From: Nannochloropsis oceanica
Taxonomy: Eukaryota > Sar > Eustigmatophyceae > Eustigmatales > Monodopsidaceae
Assembly: GCA_004519485.1 (NCBI GenBank)
Contig: CP038107.1
Coordinates: forward strand, 496,001 to 560,000
Direction of reading: 5' to 3'
Length of the DNA: 64,000 nt
Shown here: piece by piece, positions 1 through 11,271 of the stretch
Numbering within the stretch: the stretch's first letter is position 1
How the letters are laid out: the number at the start of each line of letters is the position of its first letter
Position numbers and translations under genes: made by a program
The notes under the pieces: generated by a model
The model's database searches: none
What the model was told of the DNA's origin: nothing
What the model saw: only the letters and a program-made list of their open reading frames with translations

Positions 1-1
1 C

Positions 2-3000
2 TATTACGACGATGATGAAGCTGGAGAGAGTCTCCATGTCATGGAGGATTTGCAAGACTTGCCCTTGCCCGAGGCGCTGGCTATAGCACCCGACTTGTTA
101 GGACACGAGGAAACCCGCCTGCCCGCAGCCTTTGCCTTGCTGGACCGCCTTAAGCTGCCGGCACCCGGTGACGACATGGCGGAGGGCGCTCCGAAGCTTT
201 TGCGGCTTTTGGGGCGCTTTTTGGGTTACCACCCAGCAGTGTTGGAGCAGGTACTCGAGGCGTTGAGCTTGGGCGAATGCTCGGGTCCCATCATCGAATC
301 ACTCCCCCTCCTTGTGGTAGGGGCCGGGCCGGAGGAGGTGGCCCAGGTAGTGGAAGCCTTGAAACAAGCGTTGCAAGAAGATTTGGCTGGATTGTTGTTA
401 CCTGTGTTGGGGGCATTATTTGACTTACCCTTGGGGCCACGCTTGCGTCGGGAGGCCCTTGGACTAGCACAAGAGGCGTTGGCCGTGGTGCAGGATGCGG
501 ACGTGCCGGTGGTGGTGCGGACGTTGCTGCGGACTTTGGATGAGCACAGTGACCCGGCTATCCTAGCACATATTCGCGCGGAGTGCGCAGGGCTTAGCGC
601 GCAATCGACGGCGGTTTTGATGGAGGTCCTTGCGACCGCTCTTTCGACCAATCCTATGGTAGCTCGTATGTTACTCCTCAGCATTCGGTCCAGCACCGGC
701 GCGGGGACCATCACAATGGAGGGGCAGCAACAGCAACAGCTCTCGATTGTGGATGCTTTGGTGTTGGTCTTGCTCTTTTCTCACCCCGCACACCAGCCCG
801 TGGTCCAGGATGCCTTGCTCCGCTTTTTGGCCACCTCCCCGCTCTCCTTTAGCACGACCGAGGGCGCCGGTACCAGCAAGGGTAGCAAGAGCAGCAACAG
901 CAGCCAGTCAATCGCATCACTCCTGTGTAGACTCGTGGACTTCACGTCTGACGCACATTGGCAGTCCTTGGCCGCGCCTTTATCAGAGCTGTCTCAGTGG
1001 TTGTTATTAAGCACCCTCTTGCCACCTCGTCCTCGCCTCGCCCAGGCATTGGAGCCCGGGCAACAGGCACAAGCTCTGGCCGCGCATCTTTTGCGACGGC
1101 TTTTTCAGATTCACGTTGGGTTGAGGGATGAGATTTTGGGGTTTCTCATGACTCTTTGTGTGTCGTGCGGGAGGGGGACGACCGCGCTGGAAGATGAAGA
1201 GGAGGAACAGCAGCAGACATCGAGAACAGCAGTGCTCCTCCCTTTGATGAAAGCCAGTCTATCTATTCTGGCTCGTCTGGCCCAAGAATCTCCCCGCGTG
1301 CTGGTACCCTATGCAGGCATGATGTGTGATCAGATTTTGAACAGCGCGTCCGTCTTGCCGGCGCCTGTCATGGGGCCCTTGCTTCGCGCCCTCACCCTTC
1401 TAGCACGCTCCCATGCGGCCTCAGGCATCGAAATCACCCTTATTATTTACATACAGAAGCAGCTTTGGACCAATTTCACCTCTGGTGGCGATGCAAGAGC
1501 AAGGAGCAGCAGGAGCAGTAGCAGCGGCAGCAGGAAGAGGATGAGGGGCGGACAGGTTTCTTGGGCAGTTGACGATATGGGGAGTGATGACGGTCGGAAG
1601 TTGACTAGCTTGGTACTGGCTGAGGCCTTGGTCTTTTTAGACAAAGAACCAAAAACTAAACAGTGCGAGGGTGAAGATGAGGACGCGGATGCGGACAAGG
1701 ACGATTTGTCGGGGATTTTGACTTGGGTCGTGCGGGCGGTGCCGATGGCTACTCCCAAAGTAGCTGCTAGTGGATTGCGGTTTCTTCTCCGAGTATTGGC
1801 CCGGCAGCAGCAGCAACAACAGCGGCAACGAATAGATGAGAACAGGATGACCAGGAGTGTGACAGCAATAGAGAGAGAGCTTCGACCGCAGGTGGAAGAG
1901 GTGACGGCGGGCCTGGCCAGTCGGCTGGGTCTGGTAGTAAGGTCCGAGGCTTTGATGGAGAAAGACAAGACACGCCTTTCCTATCTCCCTCTCGAACGAC
2001 AAATAGAGGATGTTGCTCCAGTTATCTTACCTTGGCGAGCTCCACAGGCACCAGCAACTCAATGCCGTCCTCCTCTTCTCCCGACAAGCAAGGGGGTGCT
2101 GGGTATTCTCCTCCAATCCTACGACAGAGAAGGAGGAGTAACGCTAGCGAAAGGGAACAGCACCACCCATCCTTCATTATCTTCCCCCTTGGTTTGGCAG
2201 GTGGAGGGCATGGTCGAGGCATTTGTCCCTCGAATGGTCGCCTCCGATTCCGTGGGCCTGGGGCCCCTCTTTCTAGTGAAGACCGTGGTGACCGCCCTCC
2301 TGGACCTGCAACTGAAGGCTCTAACCACTGCAGAGGTCAAGGCAGCCTGCTTCGAGCAGCTAGCATTGGCACCTTTGCTCTTGCCCTCATGGCCTCGTGC
2401 CATGGGACGTGCACGTGCGCGTCAGCCGGAGGGGGAGGGTCCCTCGATATGGTTGCAGAGTAGTGGGCAGGAGCAGGGGTGGGAGGAGGATGCGCGCTTG
2501 TGGAGAGAAGGTGCTGTCACAAGGAACAAGGGGAGACAGGGAAGTAAGGGTATTGGCAGGAAATGTAATGACTTGTGCTCCTCCAAGAAAAGTAGAAGTC
2601 GTCGGGGCAAGCTCGAGGGGGAAGATGATCTTGAGAGACTCTCCGACGGAGAAGATGAGAAGAGCGACGAAGACGATGAAGAGGAGGAGGAGGAGGAAGA
2701 AGAAGAGGACGACGAGCAGGATGTCTTTCGAGACAGATGTGGCCCAAAGTACCGGTGGCTACGAGCAGGATGGGGTGCCTTGTTTGCCATGATGGTGACA
2801 GGACCCGTGATTGAGGCCTGGACGGTAGCGCGCAAGCGACGAGAGGGGTGGGCTGCACAAGTGCCGGCATCCACCCTTCATGCCTTGCTTCGCCGACACA
2901 TGGATCTGTTGCACCGCGTTCGTCGTTCACTGGAGCGGGTCTCTCCGACTGCTTCTGCTGCTGCTCGCCACGTCGGTGGTGGTGGTGGTGCTGCTGGTGT

Positions 3001-5854
3001 TGCTATTGCGAGCGAGCCTGTGCGTGTCACTCGGAGCCGTCGACGGTTAGAGCGGGCGTTGCAAGCGTACGGGAGCACGGCAGTAGGATCGGTGAGAATG
3101 CAAGAAATGCTTTTGGCAGCGCTTTTGGATTGGACAGGCGAAGTCCTGGGAAAGAGGAGCCGAGAAAGTTCAGAGGAGGCAAAGGAAGAGGAGGAGGAGG
3201 AGGAGGAGGAAAAGGAAGAGGGAGAGGAGCGTTTGGCGCCCCTATTGGGGTTGGTCCGGTGTTTGTTGGAGACGATGCTGTGTCGAGATGAGCAAGCGGT
3301 GGCGCTTGAGGGACAGATGCCACTTGACGAGGAGGGTGGGATAGAAGAGGGGCAGGATGGACCGCAGCAGCCTTTGTGGGTAGATGATATTAAGCTGAAA
3401 AATGTCGGAAGGATGATGGATCAGGTGGGTAGGTTGAATCGTCTTCTCCGAATTTTGCGACGCCGTCGCTTCAGCTCCGCACTGGAGGCGCGGGATGTCT
3501 CACGGGCATTATGTTTGTATATGGCTTATACCCGCCGTCTGTGTCTGCGGGCTGCGAAGCAAGAAGGGAGTGGCATACTCATATCATGTGATCTTGTGCA
3601 ATCTACAGAAAGGGAACGTGGAGGAAGAGGAAACAAAGCGGGGTCAGTGATGGGATTTGGAGCAGGAGCATCGTCCAGCTCGACGGAAGCGCAAGAGCAG
3701 CAGCAGCAGCATCGTTTGGCGAGCTTAGGCGATGTTGCGCGTCTTTTCATGCCGTCGAAATATGAAGTAAATGAAGAGAGTGGCCCAGGATTTCACGAAG
3801 CGCGTGAATATGCATTTGGGTTCTTGGCACGAGAAATTGAGCAGGCAGATGACGAAGGAGTGGCTTGTGGCTTGTTGGAGCTCCTCAGTTGCATGACGGT
3901 TGGTACGCAAAAGGCGGGGTCGGCGGCGTGTTTTAAGGCACTGCATTGCTTGGAGACGGCTCATCCTGTAGTGGATCCCGATATGACACGTGTTTTTATG
4001 TGTTCGGGGATTGGCATGGCCGGAGGGGGAGGGCGTGGAGGAGACTCGTCTTCTGCTCAAGATTCCTTACCCGTGGCCTTGCTGCCCATTCTTCGACCTG
4101 CCCTAGGCCTCCACGAAGTCCAGACGCGCGTTCTTTTGGATTTGCGCAAGGCCGCGCTCAGCCCCTCTCTGCCCTTGGCGCAACGGCCTGTGTTACGTCA
4201 TTTTGTATTGACTTTTTGGAGTTTATTGCCTCGGGAAGGACGGGCAGGGGGATTGGTTCGTCTCTGTGAGGGGCTACAGGCGGTCTTTCGGGAGGAAACA
4301 GAGGCAGCAACAGAGGCTTTGCCAGGGGGAGGAAATGGAAGAGCAAGAAGAGGACGGCTGTTACAACGTCAGCATCACGAAGGGGCAAGGCTTAACGTCT
4401 CCTCTTCTTCAATGAACGTACCGCCTCATGAGGCCGAACACGGCATTCGAGTCCTACGAGCTCTCACCCCCGACGGTGCCCCTGCCCTTCTGGAGCTCCT
4501 CCTTCTGCTATCTCTAACCACCCTCCTCCTGGCTCGTCCCCAATCCAATGCACGCACGGCAGCGGCGGTGACGAGAAATAGTCACGACGAGCGCGACTCA
4601 CTGCTGTTGGGGGGGCCTTACGAAGAGGTCCAAGCTGCCTTGGTCGCTCTCTGTCATCTGATGCGACTGATTGGGTCTGGGACAGCAGGAATGACTGCAC
4701 GTTCTGGGCGTGGGAGTGCTCGAGTCGCAGCTGCTACTGTTAAGACGGCATGTCTGGCTTTGGGAGGGCTGCAATGGCAAGTGGAACGATGCTTGGCTTG
4801 GAGGACTGCCCGGGGAGGGCCAAGAGAGACCCAAACGCCGGCGGAGGAGGTGCAAGAAAGGACGAGAGATCATGAGACGGATTTAGTGCATGTGCAGAGG
4901 TTGGTGGAGGATGCCTTGGCGTTCGTGGGGCTTGTGGCTGATATGTCGGAGGCGATTAAGAAGCAGCAGCAGCAGAATAAGGGAGGTAATGGTGGTGGAA
5001 GTAGTAGCAAGACAAAGGGAAAGCTTCACTCCTATTCCTTTACATTTCATGCGATCAACCAAAAATCTGCAGAAGAACGATGGATGGGCGTGGCTGCTAA
5101 CCTCTTCGACCGCCATTTTGTGCCGCGGTGCGTGCTAGCATGTGAGAGGCTGGTGGAGGCTTTAAGGGACACATCTTCGTTGCTGCGGTTGCCTATTAAG
5201 ATTCAGGCAAGTGCGTTTTCTTTTTCCACGCAGCTGTTTTGGAAGGGAAAGGCTGACAGAAAGAAGGGACAAGGAGAAGAAGGAGGAGAGCTTTGGCAAG
5301 GACGGCTGGTTCGAAAGGAGAGCAGGAGTGCATTGTTGATGGCGTTTATGGCGGCGGAGAGGAAGAGTGAGGGGAATCATCTTAGGGTTGGGATTGTTGG
5401 AGGGAGAGGAAAACAGAAGGAGAAAGATGAAGGTGAAGGGGAGGGGTGGGAAGAGATGTCGGACGACGAGGAGAGGTCCATCGATCTTGGTGAGGAGGAG
5501 GAGGATGAGGATGAGGACGAGGACGAGGACGAGGAGCAGTTTTATGCGCTTATGTCGGACGGTGGTAGCCTAAGACATGGACAGGGGGTCAGCAATAGTA
5601 CTCAGCGATGTGAGAGTCAAGGGGATGGGAGGAAGGAGGAAGAGCATGAGCAGGAAGTTGATGAGGATGAAGACGATGACTGCGGCCCCCGGCGTCGACG
5701 ACGCAGTGGTACTTGCTCTCCTCTCCGTACTCCTAAGGTGGTGGTGGGCGGGGGTACGAATGCGACGGTGACGGGGAGTGATGATGGTACGTTGGTGGTG
5801 CAGTTTAGGAGCAATCGTGGGTACAGCGAGGGTAAACGACGCAGACGATCGTGA
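2..5854 (+). CDS. FANCD2: FANCD2-like Fanconi anaemia protein, 5' partial
   Basis: FANCD2 pairs with FANCI on damaged DNA and is monoubiquitinated during interstrand-crosslink repair in the nucleus. The frame is open from base 2. The first Met is at 41, but family members carry roughly 150 more N-terminal residues, so the true start probably lies outside the window. Residues ~70-185 follow human FANCD2 closely from memory (the II-SLP-LL, LPVV/VPVV and ISELREKL-like helices). Further collinear matches occur at ILTWVVRAV, around ALFAMMV-IEAW, and at the C-terminal QLFWKGKADRK, followed by an acidic tail as in FANCD2. The remaining length is low-complexity insertion: acidic runs at bases ~2640-2715, 3175-3230 and 5490-5540, plus poly-Gln. 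The single long frame shows no obvious intron. The expected YK-(L/R)IGIIG ubiquitination segment is not recognisable. Convergent with the KAR gene. FANCI is the main alternative and fits less well. Confidence 0.68.
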   Translation, partial: YYDDDEAGESLHVMEDLQDLPLPEALAIAPDLLGHEETRLPAAFALLDRLKLPAPGDDMAEGAPKLLRLLGRFLGYHPAVLEQVLEALSLGECSGPIIESLPLLVVGAGPEEVAQVVEALKQALQEDLAGLLLPVLGALFDLPLGPRLRREALGLAQEALAVVQDADVPVVVRTLLRTLDEHSDPAILAHIRAECAGLSAQSTAVLMEVLATALSTNPMVARMLLLSIRSSTGAGTITMEGQQQQQLSIVDALVLVLLFSHPAHQPVVQDALLRFLATSPLSFSTTEGAGTSKGSKSSNSSQSIASLLCRLVDFTSDAHWQSLAAPLSELSQWLLLSTLLPPRPRLAQALEPGQQAQALAAHLLRRLFQIHVGLRDEILGFLMTLCVSCGRGTTALEDEEEEQQQTSRTAVLLPLMKASLSILARLAQESPRVLVPYAGMMCDQILNSASVLPAPVMGPLLRALTLLARSHAASGIEITLIIYIQKQLWTNFTSGGDARARSSRSSSSGSRKRMRGGQVSWAVDDMGSDDGRKLTSLVLAEALVFLDKEPKTKQCEGEDEDADADKDDLSGILTWVVRAVPMATPKVAASGLRFLLRVLARQQQQQQRQRIDENRMTRSVTAIERELRPQVEEVTAGLASRLGLVVRSEALMEKDKTRLSYLPLERQIEDVAPVILPWRAPQAPATQCRPPLLPTSKGVLGILLQSYDREGGVTLAKGNSTTHPSLSSPLVWQVEGMVEAFVPRMVASDSVGLGPLFLVKTVVTALLDLQLKALTTAEVKAACFEQLALAPLLLPSWPRAMGRARARQPEGEGPSIWLQSSGQEQGWEEDARLWREGAVTRNKGRQGSKGIGRKCNDLCSSKKSRSRRGKLEGEDDLERLSDGEDEKSDEDDEEEEEEEEEEDDEQDVFRDRCGPKYRWLRAGWGALFAMMVTGPVIEAWTVARKRREGWAAQVPASTLHALLRRHMDLLHRVRRSLERVSPTASAAARHVGGGGGAAGVAIASEPVRVTRSRRRLERALQAYGSTAVGSVRMQEMLLAALLDWTGEVLGKRSRESSEEAKEEEEEEEEEKEEGEERLAPLLGLVRCLLETMLCRDEQAVALEGQMPLDEEGGIEEGQDGPQQPLWVDDIKLKNVGRMMDQVGRLNRLLRILRRRRFSSALEARDVSRALCLYMAYTRRLCLRAAKQEGSGILISCDLVQSTERERGGRGNKAGSVMGFGAGASSSSTEAQEQQQQHRLASLGDVARLFMPSKYEVNEESGPGFHEAREYAFGFLAREIEQADDEGVACGLLELLSCMTVGTQKAGSAACFKALHCLETAHPVVDPDMTRVFMCSGIGMAGGGGRGGDSSSAQDSLPVALLPILRPALGLHEVQTRVLLDLRKAALSPSLPLAQRPVLRHFVLTFWSLLPREGRAGGLVRLCEGLQAVFREETEAATEALPGGGNGRARRGRLLQRQHHEGARLNVSSSSMNVPPHEAEHGIRVLRALTPDGAPALLELLLLLSLTTLLLARPQSNARTAAAVTRNSHDERDSLLLGGPYEEVQAALVALCHLMRLIGSGTAGMTARSGRGSARVAAATVKTACLALGGLQWQVERCLAWRTARGGPRETQTPAEEVQERTRDHETDLVHVQRLVEDALAFVGLVADMSEAIKKQQQQNKGGNGGGSSSKTKGKLHSYSFTFHAINQKSAEERWMGVAANLFDRHFVPRCVLACERLVEALRDTSSLLRLPIKIQASAFSFSTQLFWKGKADRKKGQGEEGGELWQGRLVRKESRSALLMAFMAAERKSEGNHLRVGIVGGRGKQKEKDEGEGEGWEEMSDDEERSIDLGEEEEDEDEDEDEDEEQFYALMSDGGSLRHGQGVSNSTQRCESQGDGRKEEEHEQEVDEDEDDDCGPRRRRRSGTCSPLRTPKVVVGGGTNATVTGSDDGTLVVQFRSNRGYSEGKRRRRS

Positions 5855-6258
5855 TTGGGGACTGGTAGGAAAATATAAGAGACAGATAGGGAATAGGTGA
5901 GAATAGGATTTGTGTCATATAAATCAAAACGGAGTGAAAAGAAAGTCGCAAAAAACAATAAAGAAAGAATCTGTACCTGATGTCATCATACTGATCAAAT
6001 TATTCGCGTGATTCGCCTGCCTATCAGAAGTGTGTGTTGTGTATGTGTGTTGTCCTCCACACACACAACCCCCTCCTACAGTCCATTTTCCCCCATTCCT
6101 GAGCTTTGCCTTGTTTCTAAACGTCCAGTGCGTGTGCCACCCTTCTCTTTTTGTTTGTCCTAGACACGTCTCCCTCCCTCTCTCCCGCCCTGCCCGGCAC
6201 ACACAAACCTTTCCTCCCCTTTCTCCTTTCTCATCTATTCTACGCACCCTCTACCCAT
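5855..6258. other. Intergenic, convergent 3' ends
   Basis: Space between the 3' ends of the FANCD2-like gene and KAR. It is CT-rich with CA/GT-rich tracts around 6025-6070. The AATAAA at 5958 may be the FANCD2 polyadenylation signal. I see no gene. Confidence 0.5.
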
Positions 6259-7417
6259 TCAAGCACTCTTCTCTCTCTTTTTCTTCAAGCCCCGCTTCCT
6301 AAGCCCCGCATGCATGTTAAAGACAATCGCCGACAACACTGACTTGGGCATGCAAGACATCAAATATAACTGAAACGCATGACTCCAGAAGGGTGATACC
6401 GAGTCCTCATAGGCGATAAATCGTACGGCCGCCTTCGCGTACCCGGCAGGAGAAGGGACCGTCAGGCTCGCCTTGCGGATTTTGGCCAGCTTGGTGGCGA
6501 CGAAAAGAGGGGTTTGGACTTGGACATGGATGCCCTTACCCTTATATTCGGCGTCGAGCGATTGAGAGAAGAGCTCAATAAAAGACTTGGCACCCGAGTA
6601 GAGAGCGAGCAAGGGGGACGGGTTACGGGACGCGGCTGAAGCAAGGTTGACAATAGCACCCTTCTTCTTTGCCACCATGGTCGGGAGGATGAGGCGAGTC
6701 ATGTGCAGGGTGGAGGTGACGTTGAGCTCGACGAGGGAGTGAACTTGCTCCTCGGAGAGCTCATCGAAGTACACGGGGAAGTCGTAGCTTTGCCCCACGT
6801 TATTAATAAGCACGCCAATATCCAAATCCTTGATGGCCTTACCTACCCTGGCTTGTGCGGCCTCGTTAAAGTTGCTGAAGTCGATGCCTGGTTTAGGTGC
6901 GTGGGTATAATGGGGGGAAAGCATGATTAGTGCGGAGGCATGGTTGAACGGTATGATTACATGTGATGATTATCAGGGAAGAAACATAGGAAAGAACGTG
7001 GTATAGCATTACGTCGTCGTAATTCTCCTTTATCTCCTCTTTAAGCTTCTCTCTCTTTTGAGACTTACTGAGGACTTGCACCTTGACCTTAGGGTACTTG
7101 GACGAGATTTCCGCGGCCGTGTCCTTGAGCTTGGACTCCGTGCGGGAAATCAACAACAAGCTCAACCCCTGCCTGGCCAACTCAAATGCATACGCCTTGC
7201 CAATACCGTCCGTCGCCCCTGTCACTACGGCCCAGGCACCAAACTTTTTCAGATTCTTGCCCGGGCGAAGGAAGAAGCGGTAGAAGGCCTGGACCACGCC
7301 GAACACAAACTTGAGCACCAACAAAGCCCCCACCCCGGCCAAAACCTGCAGCGCCAAAGGCTGCCCCTTAAGCGCGTCCACCATTTCCACCGCCACGTTG
7401 CCAGGTGTAGGTGCCAT
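6259..7417 (-). CDS. KAR: Very-long-chain 3-oxoacyl-CoA reductase (KAR, HSD17B12 type)
   Basis: Reduces 3-ketoacyl-CoA with NADPH in the second step of fatty-acid elongation at the ER. Two exons, 7417..7069 and 6887..6259, give 325 aa (human HSD17B12 is 312). The donor is GTAAGT and the acceptor CCAG. The join reads [15 protein letters not shown], as in the family. An N-terminal membrane anchor (residues ~20-45) is followed by the SDR fold: cofactor motif TGATDGIG (~residues 69-76), NNVG, and the catalytic Ser with the YSGAK Tyr/Lys. The C-terminus is strongly basic (KKKREKSA) but is not a canonical KKxx ER-retrieval signal. The intron's exit point was chosen because the unspliced frame runs into a non-homologous tail. 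In eustigmatophytes this enzyme would serve the very-long-chain and polyunsaturated elongation cycle (inference). Confidence 0.9.
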
Positions 7418-8046
7418 CGGTCCTCGGTTCTTGTGTGATGGTAATGATGGGGCGGGGTGATCGTGATGGGGGGTGAGGAGGTGGTGTTGTTCGTGCGCGC
7501 GGCGCGATTTAAGGAGTCGTGCGCTGGTAAGTCAGCAAACACAGAATCTTCACCATCTAACGTATAAAAAGCCTACGCCTTGAGGCTTCTGGTCGTAACA
7601 GGACCGAGCTTTCTGTGTGCCTTGGAATCGCCCACCCCAACAGATCGTCGGCGACGCTTTTGTATGTATACCTAATATTGCCGGAGCTGTCTCAAGCCAA
7701 GAAAGCACCCAAGCACCCACATCTCGTTTCTGCCTAGTCCATGCTCGCCCATGGACTGGAGCGCAGTCGTTTAAGCACAATGAGATCAATTAGTGTGCCG
7801 CCTCTTCTCGATTTCTCACGCGGCACCAAAAGACGTACAAAAAATTATATCTACATCAGGCCTAACTAATAAGATGGGTTTGCTTTGTGGAGATCTGTCT
7901 AATTCTTGAGTTTTTGGTCCTAATTCGATTTCTTAGCTACTTGTGCGATCCCCCCTTTTGATCGGGGGGCAGGTATCGAAGGGGTACTCTTACAAATAGA
8001 CTACAGGGCGCTCTCCCCAAGGCCCTACACGAGGGAGAGGGAGAAA
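7418..8046. promoter_or_regulatory. Divergent intergenic region (KAR / START protein)
   Basis: The 629 bp between two divergently transcribed genes must hold both promoters. A short G/C inverted repeat (six C, loop of eight, six G) lies at 7950-7969. I see no clear TATA box and no gene. Confidence 0.4.
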
Positions 8047-10932
8047 ATGCAAGCCATGCGAGAGCGTAAAAAGAAGAAGGCCAGCAAGATCGAATCCCCA
8101 CAACGCCAGCTCCAGCCACCTCTGCCGCAGGAACCCGAGCGTATGGCAGCCGGGTCCTCTGATGCCCTTAAGGCCGCAGTCGCGGTTGGGACGGACAACA
8201 AGATGGTCTTTCCTTCGCGTTACTTGGACGTGCCCGCTTTGTACGAGACCCAGGTAAGAATTTGGGCCGCTGCGACCATTCACAAGCACTTAAATCCCAT
8301 CCGAATCCCACCGTCATGGTCTCTGGGGCCTCTGTTCCCCTGGCCAATGCTCCTCACTGCCTTTCCCCCTTTGTGATCATATCACTGACCGACTGCCGCC
8401 CCAAATGTTCACAGGTCACTGCCGACAACGCAATGGACATACTTGACAACATCAAGCTTCTGAATTACGACGATCGATTGCTCATCGCCGATGACCTACG
8501 TAAGAAGCTAGAGGCCTTTTTGGCTGACTCTCCCTCAAGCAACGCCGTGAAAGATCTACGGGCCCGCATGCAAACCAGCCCGTTGAGAGAGGAGCTGGCC
8601 ATGTTGGCTATCCGGGGGTTAGAATGCCGTCAGGCTGCAGAGGATTTGGCAGGAACGGAGAATTGGACTTTGGTAATGCGTAGTTTTGGATTTGATACCT
8701 TTGTCCGGCCTATGGGGGGGCAGATGCTGGTGAAAGTATCGGGGGAGCAGGAGGGAACCAGCGTGTTTGATCAGTTGGTGGTGGTGAGGGAGGCAGCGAT
8801 GTACCATAGGTACGTAATTGCTGTTGTTTCGATTTTCATGGGGGGTATGTCAGCTATTTTGTCTGCATGCTAGCATTCACACACTTTACCTTGATCCACT
8901 TAATTCTCTCACTTAATTTAGATGGGGACCATTTGTGTGTAAGAGTGATTTGGTCCACTCGTTCAAGCACCTGGATCTGATGGTGACATTCGAGCTCAAT
9001 GCACCTTTATTTCACCGGTATGTTGTCGTTTGCTTGGGGGGGCGGGGGGGGGGGAGGAGGAGATAGGGTGGGAGGGATGGAGAGGCCACTAGACATGTGG
9101 CTCTTGTATTGAACTCACCTTGCTCGACTCACTCATCTTGAAATGTCAGGGACTGTTTGTTGCGGGGCTACGCATGTGATTATTCGGAAAAGGACATGAT
9201 CCTTATCTGCGGCGACAGCACCACCCCCGCCTTCTACCCTCATCTCAACCTGCCCGCTGAACCGAATGGCTGGATGTTCAAGCGCATGTCCATCACGAAC
9301 TTCCGGTGCCAGGTGCAGCTGCGCGGGGTGAACAAGGGGAAGGTTATCTTGGCAGCTTTGATTGACCCCAAGACGGCCTTGCCCCAGAGCATTGTGGACT
9401 TTTGCTTGCAACGTATTGTTGGGTACGCGAGTCGCTGTTGCTCATCCCTCTCTGTCATCCCTCCTCATCCCTCCTCCTCTTCCTGCTTTTTCCGTTTCTA
9501 TCCCTCATACCTCTTCTCTCCCTGTAAATTGCCTGCATTTGGCCATATATTATTCACCACTGACTTTTGTAGTCTCCTTGCGCGTACCTTCACTCACATT
9601 CACAGAGTTCTCCTCTATCTCCTCCTCCGGACGGCGGAGCGCCTCAATGACGCAGGGGACAAGCTAGGGGGGGAGTACCTGGAGGTAGTGCGGTCCGATC
9701 CGTACTACGTAGAGCATTGTCTGCCCCGTATCCTCTGGTATTGCCAACAACGGGTGCGTCAGAAATAACTTTTTAATAATCTGCGAGCAATCTTGTTTAT
9801 TTGTGTTTTTTTGTCCCCCCCCGGTTTTGTCCATTTCTACCCATGCCTCTTCTTTCTCCTTCCCGAACACACAAATGCGCGACCGAAAGTATATCCAGCC
9901 GATTCATTTCTCTCTTTGCATGAACAGGGATGGGAGTACCCCGTGGCGGGGACGGCGGGTGGAGACTCAGTGCTCGCCCACCTAGCCGGAGCTACGCAGG
10001 CTGTAGTGGAGGAAGACCGGCTACGTGCGATAGGAGCAGCAGGAGCAGCAGCAACAACAGTAACATCGGCGTCGTCTTTGAGAGGAAGACAAACAACCGC
10101 CATCGTAGAGGCGGAGGACGAGGTACAACCGATAGAAGCAGCAGGGGCAGCAGCAGAGAAGAAGAAGAAGAAGAAGAAGAAGAAGCATTTCCTCCGCAGC
10201 CTTTTCCGTCGCAAGAAGCATGCCCACAAGCACAACCACAGACTGACCACCGAGGGCCTTGTGCAAGTCATGGGGGGTGCTTCCAGTATCAACGCCAGCA
10301 CTAGTGGCAACGACAGTCGGTCTCCGCACCACCACCACGGCCTCAGTAGCGCGGCTGCCTCCCCCTCTTCCATGGCGGTGGCTAGCCCGCAAGGGCAGCA
10401 GCACCAACGGCGACAGGAGCAGCAGCTGGGAGCTTCAACGACAAGAAGGGAGGCAGAAGGCAAGGTGCTGTCATGGACGCTGCCGGCAGTGGTTGTGGCA
10501 TACTTCTTTGTTCGCTTGACTGTTGCCCCTCTCGTCCGGAGCTTCAGTGGGCCGGTGGGCGAGGCAATCGTGCTGGCGATTTTGTTGCAGCAAGTCCTGT
10601 CATTGCTCTTGAAAAAGAATGTGCTTGATGCAGCTTGCTTGCCGTCACTTGGAGGTGTTGATCCCTCACATGCGTTTTTTGCCGCCTCAATAGTCCTGGC
10701 ACTGGGGAGTGTGGTGCTGACGACCTTGCAGACGGGCACCGTTGACCTCAAGCACATCGAAGCTCCTGGGGTCTGGGAACGCGCCTCTCTCTCTGGTAAT
10801 ACTGAGACGGTTCATTTGGTGAACACGGGTTTGTTCCTGTTGGTACTTGTTTTGATCGTGTCCCAACCCAAGATCCGGAAGGAGGTCCGACGGCTCTCTT
10901 CTGCCACGGTGACGTCGACGAAGACGAAGTAG
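8047..10932 (+). CDS. START-domain lipid-binding protein with C-terminal membrane segments
   Basis: Six exons, 8047..8253, 8415..8809, 8922..9017, 9150..9422, 9606..9753 and 9928..10932, encode 707 aa. All introns are GT-AG and all phases agree. Residues ~155-390 resemble a START domain, which binds sterols or phospholipids in a deep pocket. Typical features are W-LVMRSFGFDT, the basic-aromatic block KHLDLMVTFELNAPLFHRD, and the terminal helix after LAALIDPKTALPQSIVDF. A low-complexity linker follows with a run of nine Lys and an Arg/His-rich stretch. About four hydrophobic segments lie in the last 200 residues, the first at VLSWTLPAVVVAYFFV. The layout suggests a membrane-anchored lipid-transfer protein, possibly at a contact site (inference). 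Ligand and membrane are unknown. The first of two nearby in-frame ATGs (8047, 8056) was chosen. Confidence 0.75.
9033..9060 (+). repeat. G-rich tract in intron 3 of the START gene
   Basis: Nearly uninterrupted G (runs of about 8 and 12) on the transcribed-sense strand just after the exon 3 donor. It could form a G-quadruplex in the pre-mRNA. Function is unknown. Confidence 0.5.
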
Positions 10933-11271
10933 GAGATTAAGTGATGTGAGAGGGAGAGGAAGCGGGAAAAAATGATTTTTCGCTGAGTGTCATGCCTGAA
11001 GAATGTGCATGTGTTTGAGAGGGGGACACAGTAGCTATGTGTAAAAAAAAATGGTGTGCAGTAACCTGGCAGGATTGTGACATCGTCAACGAAGAAAATC
11101 TCCGGCATCAAAATTCTATTTTGTTTGATTCATTTTCTTTTTCGTTTGTTGGACATATAGGCCCGACATGTTTACATACAATTTTAAATTATCAACCATC
11201 TCCAGTCGAAATAACACATCATAATGGTTTCTATTCTACAGTGGAGTACAAGAAGAAACAATTAAGACATT
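10933..11271. other. Intergenic, convergent
   Basis: Gap between the 3' ends of the START gene and the small CxxC gene. It is AT-rich, with an A run at 11043-11050. Nothing gene-like was recognised. Confidence 0.4.

Noticed and set aside
5617-5958. Minus-strand frame overlapping the FANCD2 3' end
   Set aside because: Antisense shadow of the acidic GAG/GAT repeat tract, giving Ser/Arg-rich nonsense.
7946-7970. Hairpin (CCCCCC...GGGGGG) upstream of the START gene
   Set aside because: Only a six-base stem, no conserved context, and eukaryotic setting. Not enough to call a regulatory element.
9837-10757. 306-residue open frame antisense to the last START exon
   Set aside because: Its Ser/Cys/Ala-rich composition comes from reading CAG/GCA-type repeats backwards. 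The sense strand has spliced, conserved protein.
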